From: Macrotrachela quadricornifera
Taxonomy: Eukaryota; Rotifera; Eurotatoria; Philodinida; Philodinidae
Length of the DNA: 64,000 bases
NCBI GenBank assembly: GCA_022393335.1
Contig: JAJEKB010001478.1
Location: forward strand, 386,259 to 450,258
Reading direction: 5' to 3'
Position numbers and translations under genes: made by a program. This document shows positions 25,480 through 36,314 of this stretch, piece after piece (within the stretch, counting starts at the first letter, position 1; each line of letters starts with the position of its first letter). The notes below the pieces were generated by a model. It saw only the letters and a list, made by a program, of their open reading frames with translations. It did no database searches and was not told where the DNA came from.

Positions 25480-26690
25480 ACGGTCTGTATATGCATCAGA
25501 GTTGGAACCGGTCTGACTTTTTCAGACCGGACCGGACCGGCCGGTTTGACTTTTTCGACCGGACCGGATCGACCGGTTACCGGCCGGTCCAAACTCTTGC
25601 CTGGACCGGTGAAAAACCGGCAAAAAACCGGCCGGTCCATGTTTAAGACATGACCGGCGAAATCCGGCGGACCAAATTTTTGATTTAACTGGTGAAAAAC
25701 CAGTCTATTCATGTATTAGCTAAACAACCAGTGCTTTCGCGAAACAGTTTGTGACTTCAGTTATAGAAAGACATACAATATTAAACTAATACAATTCGTG
25801 AAGCTTCTAATAGCAACAAATTCTTCTTTAGCTTGTCATGTTTAGTATGCTAATGTTCAAAACCAACGAAGATTTTTTCTAAAAAATTTCGACTAGAACT
25901 CACAGCAACTGGGATTGAACAACAGCTAACTATTCTTTGAGTTTTCTCAAATAATGATACGATTGCTTTACAATCCATAGGTTTGATCTATTCTTATTTG
26001 CAACACTTAATTCCTTCACACAGATGGAATGCATTTCACTCCACAAATGAATGTTAGTACAGAGAGGAAGATCATGTAAGCTAATCTGCATGATTTTTAT
26101 ATTAGACTTCCTTTTGGAGGTTTGCTGATACCTAAATATTATCGCGGTTGCCTAATGCTAGCAGTTAACAGATCTTGACAACAAAAATGATTTTATCAAT
26201 AATATTTTGCTACGAAAGCATTAGCTTGAATAGTGGTGGCTATTGCACTTCTATAATAATCAGCTAAGATTACTGTATATAAGTGATCCCGAAATTTCAA
26301 GGAGAAAAATTTTGCATTGAGACCTGCAGTAACTTGTAAATCTTGATAACTTTTCTTGAGTATAATGAATTTACTCAAAATAATATGACGTTCTGATGGA
26401 AAAATAAGAAACTGTTGGTCAGTATTTATAGCTACGATTTCTAATACGATTGAAGTTGTACCAGTACGAAACTTTCTAGATCAAGTCTCTTGACTATTGA
26501 TCCCCTGGAAACCCTTAAAAGTCAGCAAAATAAGCATGTTTCAGTTCCCAAAAAATTGAAAAAAAACCGGTAAAAACCGGTGAAGACCGGCCGGTCTGAA
26601 AAGTTAAACCGGACTGGACCGGACCGGCCGGTCCGGTACCGATCTGCCGGTCCGGTTCCAAGTCTGATATGCATCGTACTGTTCGACCTG
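25480..26690. mobile_element. Element bounded by inverted CCGG-rich arrays
   Basis: The left array (about 25508-25690) is built of repeated ACCGG/CCGGT units. The right array (about 26566-26665) contains the same kind of units in the opposite orientation. Just outside both, the sequence TGCATCAGAGTTGGAACCGG (25494) is mirrored by CCGGTTCCAAGTCTGATATGCA (about 26652-26673), so the arrays are the subterminal parts of one inverted-repeat element. The 0.87 kb interior is ordinary AT-rich sequence with no convincing transposase. A third, poorly preserved patch of the same type lies at 30105-30175. Confidence 0.6.
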
Positions 26691-26739
26691 GGAAGTTCAA
26701 CAGTTGATAAAGAATTAGTTGCGGTTCCTATCCTCAACA

Positions 26740-28529
26740 GTGATTTGTTTTCGATACATTTTTTTTGTCAATCATATTCCTCACAGTAATTAAAGTCGTC
26801 ACTACAATACAAAATACTACGTGTGGGCAAGAGATACGATCAATTTAAGGAATTACTATGGCCTCTGATACTACTCGGATTGAAATCTAAATAATTTTTC
26901 TACCATAATTTTTTGTGTTAATTTCTATCACTCATAACAGATACGAAGTTTGACAAAAACTACGAAAAAAAGCATAAAAACGTTGAACTGGACCACTCAT
27001 TTTGAGGCTTGGAAGATGATATCGCTCTAAACTATAGTTTTTTCACTTCGTAATTTTGAGCTCTTTTCTCCGGACCAATTTTGTTCAACTCTGATAGAAT
27101 TCCGATGGTTAGTAATTTTCCGTTCACGGTTTCATAACAAAATATCAAAAAAAATTAAGTACAGTTGTGAAAATCTTGTTGACAACTGTTATCATGTAAC
27201 CTTGAAAATAATCAGGTATTAAGAAACCTTAAATAAGAAATCTCATATCAAAAATCGTTCGTTTCAGGTCATCTTATTTTTCTTTCTACTGTAGCAGTCT
27301 TTTTTGCTGGTTGAGATTACTTTTAACTGTTTTAAATAATTACTGCAAATAGTAAAAGTTACCTATTGTAAAGAAATTATATCACTATCTAAGAAATGTC
27401 AACTAAAAGATAGTTAGGTACTGTTCAACATTAGTTTTTGTTCATTCTTAGTGTTGGCATATCAAACATGATAAATTAAAATAGGAGATGTTACTGTTAG
27501 AAACTTTCAAAGAATTATGAGTCGACATCATATATCTTTGTCAAACTAAAGTAATAGACTGTTTCTCGAAAGTACTGATTGATTGATTGATTGATGCACG
27601 AATTGCATCAATTTTTTGCCGGTAAAGTTAAGAATTGTGACTGGCTGGCTAGTGATCTATACAAATAAAATCTGACCAGTTGTAACCATGAGTTTATATC
27701 CACATTGACGCTCACACTCTAGTAAGACATGTTCCTTAACAACTTGATTCTTTATTGACGTATAAGAGCCATTTCAATCAAGACTATTAGTTGCATATGC
27801 CAAGCATTTTCAATCGGTCCTTTTTCACCGTACTCATGTGGAAAATATTAAGCAAATAATCAGAGTAAAATCGATAATGGTCAAAAATAGTCCAGAAAAC
27901 CAAATTTTCATTCATTTTTCATATTATTTCTGCTTATAATCGATGAGAAATTAATGAAAAAATTAAATTATATAGATGTGACTCGAAAAACATTGTTTAA
28001 AGATTTTGCTATTCACTCTAAAAAAATCGATTATATGCAATTTTTTTTTTATGAATGTTTAATAGGTCATAATCGAAAAGTAACAGAAATAATCAATAAG
28101 GTTTTGATTATAATCGATTTTAATCTGATTATTTCTCTAGTTGCTATGCATGGGTCCTCTGTGAATATTAAAATCCCTGATTTTCATGTGCTCTTGTTCT
28201 GGTTGTTTATTACTACTCTTGACATTTAACTTTAAGTTTTTCACTAGTCTAATAATATTGAAAATTAAATATACTTACGTGCTAAAATATTTGAGGTGTA
28301 TGAGCTGTTTATCGTATGCTTGCAAGCGAATTTACTGCGTATATGTCGTCGACGAAATTATTAGGTTTTTTCCAACTTATATTAATTGACGTGATCAATG
28401 AAGCGGAATATTTTCTTTAATTAGACAGTTTGTTGCACGTATTCACTTCCTTTTTTTTTGCTTTTCGTTACATATCGTCTTGTTATTGTGGATAAATATC
28501 CACTAATATTTGTATACATATGCGTATTA
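26740..28529. other. No gene recognised
   Basis: AT-rich sequence. The only notable simple repeat is a short GATT tetranucleotide run at 27577-27596. Open frames at 27954-28389 have no recognisable features. Confidence 0.45.
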
Positions 28530-29840
28530 CTTAGGTCTGACGAAAAGTTTTGCAATCGGTATTGGCAATTTTATAAACCAATTAACATTCAAGAGATTGT
28601 TGCAGGGGTAAATAGTGGAATGTCTTGTCTGCAATGATATGTATACTAAATCTATTTTGGATTTAGATATAGTACTTTTTCAGATAAACTTTCATTTGAA
28701 TCAAAAAAAAATTTTGAAATGGATAATGAACTCGATCGATATTATATAAAAATTCAAACTGTTTTGGAAATAGATCCAAAGACAATTCATGGAGAACTTG
28801 TGACAGCTTTAGGACCCAGTGCTCCATCATATACAATAGTCACACGATGGGTAAAACGTTTTTGTGAAGGAAGAGAAGACGTCAATGATGATCCTGGATC
28901 TGGCCATTTGATTTCCGAACTTACAGATGAACATATTGAATTGGTACGACAGGTTATCAACAATGATCCACATTCAACTAATGATGATATTATAGCTGAG
29001 ACATCTCTCTCTCATGGTACAATAAAAAAGATTATTCACGAATGTCTCAAGATGAAAAAAGTTACATCACGTTGAATACTCCGTTTAAAAACTGATGAAC
29101 AAAAGCAACAACTAGTTCAACTTTGTCGTAAAAACTAGGCGAAATTTTGTGATGGTTCCTGGCGATTATGTGATATTATAACAGGTGATGAGACGTGGAT
29201 TTACCTATAGGCAGATTGGTCACAAGTCAACTAATACAAGCTGGGTTAGTGAAGGTGAATCACCAACAACTATTGTTCGTCAAAGTAGACGTGAACCAAA
29301 AAATTTATTTTGTAAGTATATTCTTTAAATCAAATGGTCCTGTTCTTATACATGCTGTTGATAATGACGAGATTATAGATCATATTTATTATATACAAAA
29401 CTGTCTCAAGCCTATAGTTAAAGAAATATGGAAGCAAAGAAAGTCAAATGGTATAAAAGATATAAAATTGCTTCATGATAATGCTAAATCCCATCATCAT
29501 TCAGATGTTATTAATTATTTAACAGAACAAGGTATCAATATAATGACACATCCACCATATTCACCTGACCTTGTACCGTGTGATTATTGGCTAAATGATT
29601 ACATCAAACGGAATTTAACTGATCAACCGAATGAAAAATCACTAGCTCGTGCGATTTCCAAGGTGCTGAAAAATATTCCAACAGAAGAATTTAAAAAAAC
29701 TGTTGACAAACTATTAGAAAGGATGAAACTTTGTATAAATGATCATGGGGACTATTTCGAACATTTAATGAAATAAAACTCCAACTTTCTCTTTTCTTTA
29801 ACTTTTTTTTAAAATTGCAGAACTTTTGGTCAGACCTAAG
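28530..29840 (+). mobile_element. Mariner-family transposon with intact ends, dead transposase
   Basis: The element is 1311 bp and begins CTTAGGTCTGACGAAAAGTT, with the inverted copy at 29814-29840. The roughly 27-bp terminal repeats differ at two positions. It is flanked by TA on both sides (28528-28529 and 29841-29842), the expected target duplication. The interior from 28719 encodes an N-terminal helix-turn-helix region and then catalytic blocks GDETWIY (near 29183), LHDNAKSH (near 29470) and YSPDLVPCDYWL (near 29558). The last two Asp are in D34D spacing typical of mariner. The frame is broken by a stop after VTSR (29073), a stop near 29137, and frameshifts or stops at 29205-29330. It is a fossil, although its ends could still be mobilised by a related transposase. 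Confidence 0.92.
28719..29776 (+). pseudogene. Mariner transposase pseudogene
   Basis: The first 118 codons read through the HTH part (PSYTIVTRWVKRFCEG, SLSHGTIKKIIHECL) and end at a TGA where the family normally has Trp. The second half (from about 29330) is intact to the C-terminus and carries the second and third catalytic Asp. Between them the frame changes at least twice. It is not expected to give functional protein. Confidence 0.88.
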
Positions 29841-29842
29841 TA

Positions 29843-30410
29843 TATTCTAATTTTGTAATTTTCTCATATGAAAACGAAATAGTACTTTATTTTTAATTTG
29901 TATATGAGAAATGCTAGCAGTATGTTGTTCTATAATATATTACTTCATCACAATGACTTGTTCTGTTGACTACACAGATACGTTTTGCTCAGAAAAATCG
30001 ATCAATAGTTTTATTTTGTAACTCAACGATAGATATTCATTTCGAAGAACTATGTCAAGACAAGTACAAAAATCATGTGAAATGTAGGTCTGAGTCATAG
30101 ATGGAACTAGATCAATCGGTCTGCTAGATACCGATCGCGCTTTTGAAACCAGGCGGTCTTCGCCGGTTCTGAAAAATTTTTTGGATACCAAAGTTTGCTT
30201 ATTCTGCTTACCTTTATCGACTTCTATGATATCAATGATCAAGAGATATGACTCTGAAAGTTTCTCACTGACAAAACTTCAATCTTATCTGAAAGAAAAG
30301 ATATCCGCTCATTATGGCACGTTACAATGGCTCTGCTTTTTACACGGCTTTTGTAACAAAATAAAACCCATAAATCATAAAAAACAGGATTTTCGTGTCG
30401 ACTTTCACAG
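29843..30410. other. No gene; patch of CCGG-type repeat
   Basis: AT-rich DNA between the mariner and the dispersed repeat. A degraded patch near 30105-30175 (GATCGCGC, GTCTTCGCCGGTTCTG) resembles the CCGG-rich arrays at 25.5 and 26.6 kb. Nothing else is recognised. Confidence 0.4.
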
Positions 30411-31360
30411 AAAAAACATCAGAGAACAAAATTTTCAGTTCAAAAAATTTCGAATATTGAAAATGAATTAGTGACAACAAATTTAATTGACTTCGATGAC
30501 GACTCCGAAATGACTTCTATGCAGGTCTTTGCTTCTAACTATAATATTTAAGGTCTATTCTCAAAATAATATCATAAACACACAAATCGATACTTTTGCG
30601 AAAACCATTTATATATCTATTTTTCTTGGTTAAAAAAAAACTTACATGTGTTGCCATGCACCTGTCGGTCAGACGAAGAAAGAGAACAAATATATTCAGT
30701 TGGAAATTTCCAAGTGGTAACGTAAATACATTAATAAAAGACAAATACAACACAAAAAAGAAAAATATGAAGGGGAATGAAGTTTCTCTAGTACCTATAT
30801 AATGCCAGCATGAGAAAGAAACCATTTGATTTTTCCAACTTTCATATTTCAAGTATAAAAATAAAAACAACTAGAAGTGTTTTTATTTCGAGACATCATC
30901 TCATATAACGTTAATATAAGGCAAAACATCAACTAAAAGGTAAAAGAAAGAAAATATTGACCATGTGCGTTCTTATTTTACATCAGATTGCATGTATTGC
31001 GTGTCTATGAAATTGTTCTGTGATGTTAGAAGAAACTCACATGCTTCGTATATTTTTAGTTACAATGAAAACAGGCCAGATAAATAATATAGTGAAAAAA
31101 AAACCCTGTTGTCGATTATGATCGTAACTAATAAAATATAATATGGCATTGCTTTTTATAATTCTTCATTAAAAATTTTACTGGATAATTAAGTATTTTA
31201 CCGATCACGAATATGACTAAATGTAGAACTCTATTGAAGATTAATGTAAAAATATACTGTTTTTATGCATACTCGAGCCATATTATCGATAGTATTTGAT
31301 AATTAATTTTAAAAAATTTATGAAGCATGATTTAAAATGAATGTTGAAATGTATAGAAGT
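30411..31360 (+). repeat. Dispersed 0.95 kb repeat, copy 2
   Basis: This is the same repeat as 14841-15806, same orientation, about 15.5 kb away. Alignment runs from ACAAAATTTTCAGTTCAAAA at the left to GCATGATTTAAAATGAATG at the right. It is non-coding. The right boundaries of both copies coincide closely, suggesting a true element end rather than chance truncation. No terminal inverted repeats or target duplications were identified. Confidence 0.8.
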
Positions 31361-31978
31361 AGAAATTTGGATCCAACATCCCGTTGTCATGTCCATCAGA
31401 CATGATACACTCTCTTTCCTCCCCCATGCATTTGTTTCGCATTCATACTCCGCTCACATTCTTCCTCCTTCACACACGTATATATCCCCCTTCATTCTCC
31501 ATATGTTTTGTTTGTTTTGCTTCACCGCCCGCACATTCTTTCTTTTCCTTTTTACGAGTATATATAGCTGATGTCTTTCTTCTTGAGTGTGTGTCTTTTC
31601 TCTTCTCAATAAACATCATCTTCACACCCCTTGAGACGCAACTAGCGATGCAACTAGATGCGATCCCAGGGGCCACAATGAGATGGCAAAGATATAATCA
31701 GTTGAGATGAATAATGGGTGAATGAAGATTCACCAATGTATTGAATATAATGTTGAACAGTAGGTGACAAGAACGGTGAATAAGAAGAGAAGTGATATAG
31801 CAGTAGTATATAGAGAAGAAGAATAGTAACAGGAAGAATGATAAGAATGAAATAACTAACGTGAACGAAAATCTTGAACAAGACAATGACGCGCGAAAAT
31901 GAACAAGCACAAGAAAATTATAAATATGAAATAAAAAGAACAATAAGAGAACATAGGTGACGGTCAGTACCGTCACAT
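31361..31978. other. Non-coding; possible LTR-like fragment
   Basis: A TATA-like GAGTATATATAGC near 31555 is followed about 50 bp later by an AATAAA (near 31608) and a short CA-rich tail, an order that could be the R-U5 part of an LTR. No second copy, primer-binding site or gag-pol sequence was found nearby, so this remains weak. A perfect short palindrome GTGACGGTCAGTACCGTCAC lies at about 31956-31975, just before foldback element E. Confidence 0.3.
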
Positions 31979-33367
31979 CCCTCTTCAAAATCATTTTTAT
32001 CCTTCTCAAAATATCACCAGAGATCTCAGAAATTGCTTTTAGGTCGATTGAGACACTTTCGCTTGGTTTCAGCTGTGCACGACTATTTGGAAAATCGATG
32101 TCGCCTGGATTCTACAGGACCATAGTGTATGCCGGCCATGTGAGAAGTCTTTGCATTTATGGTCTGCACTTTCAGTCTGATTTATATATCAGATGAAGGT
32201 TCTTTCTTTTCTTTATTAAATGGCATATAGACTTATTAGAAAGTATTGTTCCTTTGGATTTTTGTGTGGAGGACATTCTCAAGATGATATATTTGGGATG
32301 CGTGTATTCGTGACCACCTGAGCATATTTATTTTCGAGATGGTAGTGGTCCACTCTGAATTAAACCTAGTTCGATAGTCTTTAGAAAGAGCTACAAAATG
32401 ATGCTATTTGATTGGTGTTTTTTCGTGAGTAAGACACTCAACCGAAGTGAACAATGTCTAAGAACGCTAAAAAAAGCCTGTGTTTGGCTAGTACTTGACG
32501 CATTTCGACGATAATCATCAAGCTTCTTCTTGAAACAAATATCAGATTTGAAATCAGCACAAAAAATGAGTCGAAAACCATGGATTTCAAAACTCTGCAA
32601 CGACTTTCATTTTTAGTCGAAAATCTCGTCGTACGTCCCCTCAGGGATGAATCAAAAAACGAGTACCATTAGAAGACCATTCCGATTTCCAAAATTTGTT
32701 GCTCTACCATGAAGAACTCCCATAATTATCAAATTGTTTCTATTAGGACGGGAAAAACTGTGGGTCGGCTTGACTCATTTTTTTGTGCGGATTTCAAATC
32801 TGACATTTATTTTGAGAAGAAGCTTGATGATTATCGTCGAAATGCGTCAAGTACTAGCCAAACACAGGCTTTTTTTAGCGTTCTTAGACATTGTTCACTT
32901 CGGTTGAGTGTCTTACTCACGAAAAAACACCAATCAAATAGCATCATTTTGTAGATCTTGCTAAGGACTATCGAACTAGGTTTAATTCAGAGTGGACCAC
33001 TACCATCTCGAAAATAAATATGCTCAGGTGGTCACGAATACACGCATCCCAAATATATCATCTTGAGAATGTCCTCCACACAAAAATCCAAAGGAACAAT
33101 ACTTTCTAATAAGTCTATATGCCATTTGATAAAGAAAAGAAAGAACCTTCATCTGATATATAAATCAGACTGAAAGCGCAGACCATAAATGCAAAGACTT
33201 CTCACATGGCCGGCATACACTATGGTCCTGTAGAATCCAGGCGACGTCGATTTTCCAAACAGTCGTGCACAGCTGAAACCAAGCGAAAGTGTCTCAATTG
33301 ACTAAAAAGCAATTTCTGAGATCTCTGGTGACATTTTGAGAAGGATAAAAATGATTTTTAAGAGGGG
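31979..33367. mobile_element. Foldback element E, 1.39 kb with 0.59 kb near-identical arms
   Basis: The left arm (31979-32572) and right arm (32770-33367) are inverted copies with roughly 97% identity by eye. For example, CTCAGGTGGTCACGAATAC near 33024 mirrors GTATTCGTGACCACCTGAG near 32305. The spacer is about 197 bp. Because the arms are so similar, the same 56-residue frame (ending SVLLTKKHQSNSIIL) is open on the minus strand at the left and the plus strand at the right. It has no family resemblance and is best read as a by-product of the palindrome. No transposase is present. Confidence 0.88.
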
Positions 33368-33910
33368 GCCATTTTCGCTTCGTAACGCCTCCCGTCCTTT
33401 TATTTCTTTAGAGAATATATAAGCGAACATATAAAATATTCGTTCGCTGTTCTTTCATGTACATGATTTTCTTCTTTTCCTTCATATGTATATCTATATA
33501 ATATTTTCTTCTCTCCTTCTTTTATAATCATATGGAATTTTCTCCTTTCTTTTCAAACATATGTTCATACGGTATTTTTCCTTTCGTTATGTTAGCGCGT
33601 TCTTCTTCTGTTCTTTTGACTTCTGTTGAAGTGTGTTATTTCCAAATGATAAGCAACAGAATACTGGTTAAGTATTTTTCCTAGAATAGGTTGTATTACG
33701 AGAGATGAGAATAATCAAAGTAACCATTTCTTGTTCTATAAATACCTACGTTTTTTTCTTATATAAATGAACTATCATTAAGCTTCCAAAATATCATATC
33801 CTTCCACATCCTATGATAAGACTGTTACAGAATAAACATTTGAATTTGTTATCTTTTTAGATATGCGATCCAAATCACTTTTATTGATATATCAAATTAG
33901 CTAAAAAGAG
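33368..33910. other. No gene recognised
   Basis: Pyrimidine-rich and AT-rich DNA following foldback E, reaching the 3' end of the secreted-protein gene. A possible AATAAA for neighbouring transcripts is seen near 33831. Nothing else is supportable. Confidence 0.4.
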
Positions 33911-34393
33911 CTAAACAGTTATTTTTTTCTCAAGTCCAGCCCAATTGAGAGCCCACCCACGTAGGATTGCATAGTCCAATAATTCTTCGGATGATTTAAT
34001 GCCATCTCCAGAACCAAGATAGACTCGGAATCCAGTGCGAGTTGCGTTATAGATCGATGTTGCACCAGGAATATACCAAATTGAATTCATTCCACCCAGA
34101 CTTGTTACATAAGTAGGTGTGCTTCGAAATTGACAGTGTTCCGTGTTGACTTGAGCGTAAATACCTATGCCAGCACGATAAATTTGAAATTCACCTGCTT
34201 CTACTCGACCAAGACAAAGCTCATGAGACGAAAGTCTCTTGAGTTCATCTATTTGAGCTTGTTGTGCATCTAATCGTTGAATTAAAGTAGTAAGTAATGA
34301 TTCGAGAGGCAAGCCATCACTCGAACTTGAGTTATTCGACTGAGCTAGAAGCAATATCACCAGCACAACTATCAATTGAAAAAGAAGAGCCAT
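33911..34393 (-). CDS. Small secreted protein with coiled-coil stem, family not recognised
   Basis: A 160-codon single-exon frame. Residues 1-19 are a clear hydrophobic signal peptide ending in AQS. Residues about 20-30 are Ser/Asn-rich. Residues about 30-53 form a short amphipathic helix (LLTTLIQRLDAQQAQIDELKR) suited to oligomerisation. The remaining ~105 residues form one globular domain with two Cys (CLGRVEAGEFQIY and HCQFRSTPTYVTSL), a TGFRVYLGSGDG segment and many aromatic residues. A stalk plus compact beta-rich head is reminiscent of secreted lectin-like or H-type-lectin proteins, but I do not recognise the family and assign no function. The intact frame stands out among decayed sequences, suggesting a real gene. 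It sits between foldback elements E and F. Confidence 0.7.
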   Translation of the reverse strand: MALLFQLIVVLVILLLAQSNNSSSSDGLPLESLLTTLIQRLDAQQAQIDELKRLSSHELCLGRVEAGEFQIYRAGIGIYAQVNTEHCQFRSTPTYVTSLGGMNSIWYIPGATSIYNATRTGFRVYLGSGDGIKSSEELLDYAILRGWALNWAGLEKKITV

Positions 34394-34420
34394 TAATGAA
34401 AATTTGGCGGAAAGACAATG

Positions 34421-34430
34421 TTTTATATAA
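34421..34430 (-). promoter_or_regulatory. TATA-like box of the secreted-protein gene
   Basis: On the minus strand the sequence reads TTATATAAAA, about 28 bases upstream of the ATG at 34391-34393. If used, transcription would start almost at the ATG, leaving a very short 5' leader. This is inference from sequence match only. Confidence 0.4.
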
Positions 34431-35656
34431 ACGCGCTGTCGCTCATTTTTTCTATTCCCCCACGGATTAGTTTGTCGCTTTAGTGTTGCATTTTTTTCAA
34501 AGAATGTTTATCCAGATATTTTGTTTTTAATGCTGCTGCGTTCTATTAATCGATTAGATTGGCAAACAGCTGCAAAGGATTGCACATTCTTTGTGCCGCC
34601 AATTTCTTGAGACAGTTACGATTACATAGGTTTGATTTATGCACATTAATTAAGACTCCATATGGTTGTATACTATTTTGAATTAGTTATTGATATTGCT
34701 AAGAAAAAAGTTGTTACCGCAATTTCTACGGGATTAAAATATGAAATACAATCTAACTGTTACTAGTAATGGGTATTAGACAGTTTAATTGTCTCTTTTC
34801 TGAAATACATTTTTCTGCTGTACTAATATCAGCGCCAGAAGTCAAGGCAGATAGATGTTTTTTGACTAAGTTTTAATAGGAACAAGGTAGAGGCTCACAG
34901 CTTTCACCAATCGAAAGAAGCAACACTGAGGCGTCTTTTTCTCTGATACTGTACACGATGAAATCGTTCTAAAGATCATCATATTTGCGAAACATTGCAA
35001 AATATGTCTGAAAACGGGGTATCATGTCGATGAAATTTGACTTTTGATACGTAAGTTAGATAGAAAGTCGTCAGATCTATATTTTGAGATATAATTCGAA
35101 TAGTTATCTACACATATTTCAAGATAAATCAGATTTCGATTTACTTCTTGAAAAAATATGAATTTCTCTTCATTTTCAAACAAATTTTCTGATTTTTTGT
35201 AAAAATTTCATCTCAAGGACGGATTAATTTTTAAGTATTTTTTCATTGTTCTCAGAAAACGATTGACTTTAAAATGATTTCGTCTAATACAATATCGGAG
35301 ATAAAGAAGTCTTGACGTTTTTACTTTAAATTGTTGAAAATCGCAGTTCTTCAGCTCTTTTAGTTCTTAAACTATTCCAAAAATCTCCATGGTCATTTTG
35401 TTTTTGGACAGGCCTTTGTAACTTGTACAGACATTTTTTATACAGATTTAACCTCTAACAATAGAGAGGCGTGTACTGTAAGTTAAATTGATTGATCATG
35501 TTCGGGTCAAATGGACACTCTTACTGAGAAACTAACAAATTTAAAATATGTACTGTTGTTCACATGCCTGGACAAAGACCCATAAATATCAAGGTATATG
35601 AAGTTTAGATATAAAAATGAATTAGGGAAGGTTTTCTCCACTGTTATACATACATG
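34431..35656. other. No gene recognised
   Basis: AT-rich DNA with frequent stops in all frames. I see no motif, repeat boundary or splice-consistent exon set. Confidence 0.45.
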
Positions 35657-36091
35657 CACTGTAAAAAAAAAAGGATCTTTACCGAACCAAAAAACAGATC
35701 GGGGGGTGGATACACGGTCTGATCCTTTTTTGGTTTCGTAAAAAGAAAGTTTCGTACCAAACTTCTTTTTAATGAACGACAAAAAAGGTTTCGTACTGAG
35801 CCTTGTGTACGAAACCTTTTTTGTCGTTCATTAAAAAGAAGTTTGGTACGAAANNNNNNNNNNNNNNNNNNNNNNNNNNNNNNNNNNNNNNNNNNNNNNN
35901 NNNNNNNNNNNNNNNNNNNNNNNNNNNNNNNNNNNNNNNNNNNNNNNNNNNNNGTACGAAACCTTTTTTGTCGTTCATTAAAAAGAAGTTTGGTACGAAA
36001 CTTTCTTTTTACGAAACCAAAAAAGGATCGGACCATGTATCCGCCCCCCGATCTATTTTTTGGTTCGGTAAAGATACTTTTTTTTACAGTG
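35657..36091. mobile_element. Foldback element F containing an assembly gap
   Basis: The element begins CACTGTAAAAAAAAAAGGAT and ends with TTTTTTTTACAGTG at 36091. The outer arms pair through ACCGAACCAAAAAACAGATC, the GGATC-type segments and GTTTCGTAAAAAGAAAGTTTCGTACC. A third partial copy of the inner arm (about 35808-35853) lies just before the gap, so the interior holds repeated hairpin units. Apparent frames across it are artefacts of the palindrome. The CACTGTAAAA end recurs at 38759. Confidence 0.8.
35854..35953. other. Assembly gap of exactly 100 N
   Basis: A run of exactly 100 undetermined bases sits at the symmetric centre of foldback element F, between near-identical repeats. Exactly 100 N is the conventional placeholder for a gap of unknown length, so the true interior may be longer or shorter. 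Confidence 0.95.
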
Positions 36092-36314
36092 TTCTCCATG
36101 TTGCATCCGTAAGTTGATCTCATTTTGCTTTTCATATCTAAATTAGATCAACTTACAGATGCAATGGGGAAATTAAACTGTTTGAATACCTCTAGAGATC
36201 CCTTCAACAGTTAAAAATTACATTTAATTACCAAGTAGTTTTTCGAATTAGTCTACAATAAAGAGCAATTGAATTAATTGTATATAAGAGAATAAACTTA
36301 CCCATATACTTCAT

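Noticed and set aside
31340..31720. LTR retrotransposon fragment
   Set aside because: A TATA-like box and AATAAA are present, but there is no partner LTR, primer-binding site or gag-pol remnant. Not called as an LTR.
32391..32954. Two open frames (minus 32391-32600, plus 32709-32954) encoding the same 56-residue C-terminus
   Set aside because: They are the same arm of foldback E read from opposite sides. There is no family motif, so one arm sequence explains both.
35644..36135. Open frames spanning the N run, including one of 163 codons
   Set aside because: They cross the 100-N gap and the palindrome. The repeated protein segments are the hairpin arms.
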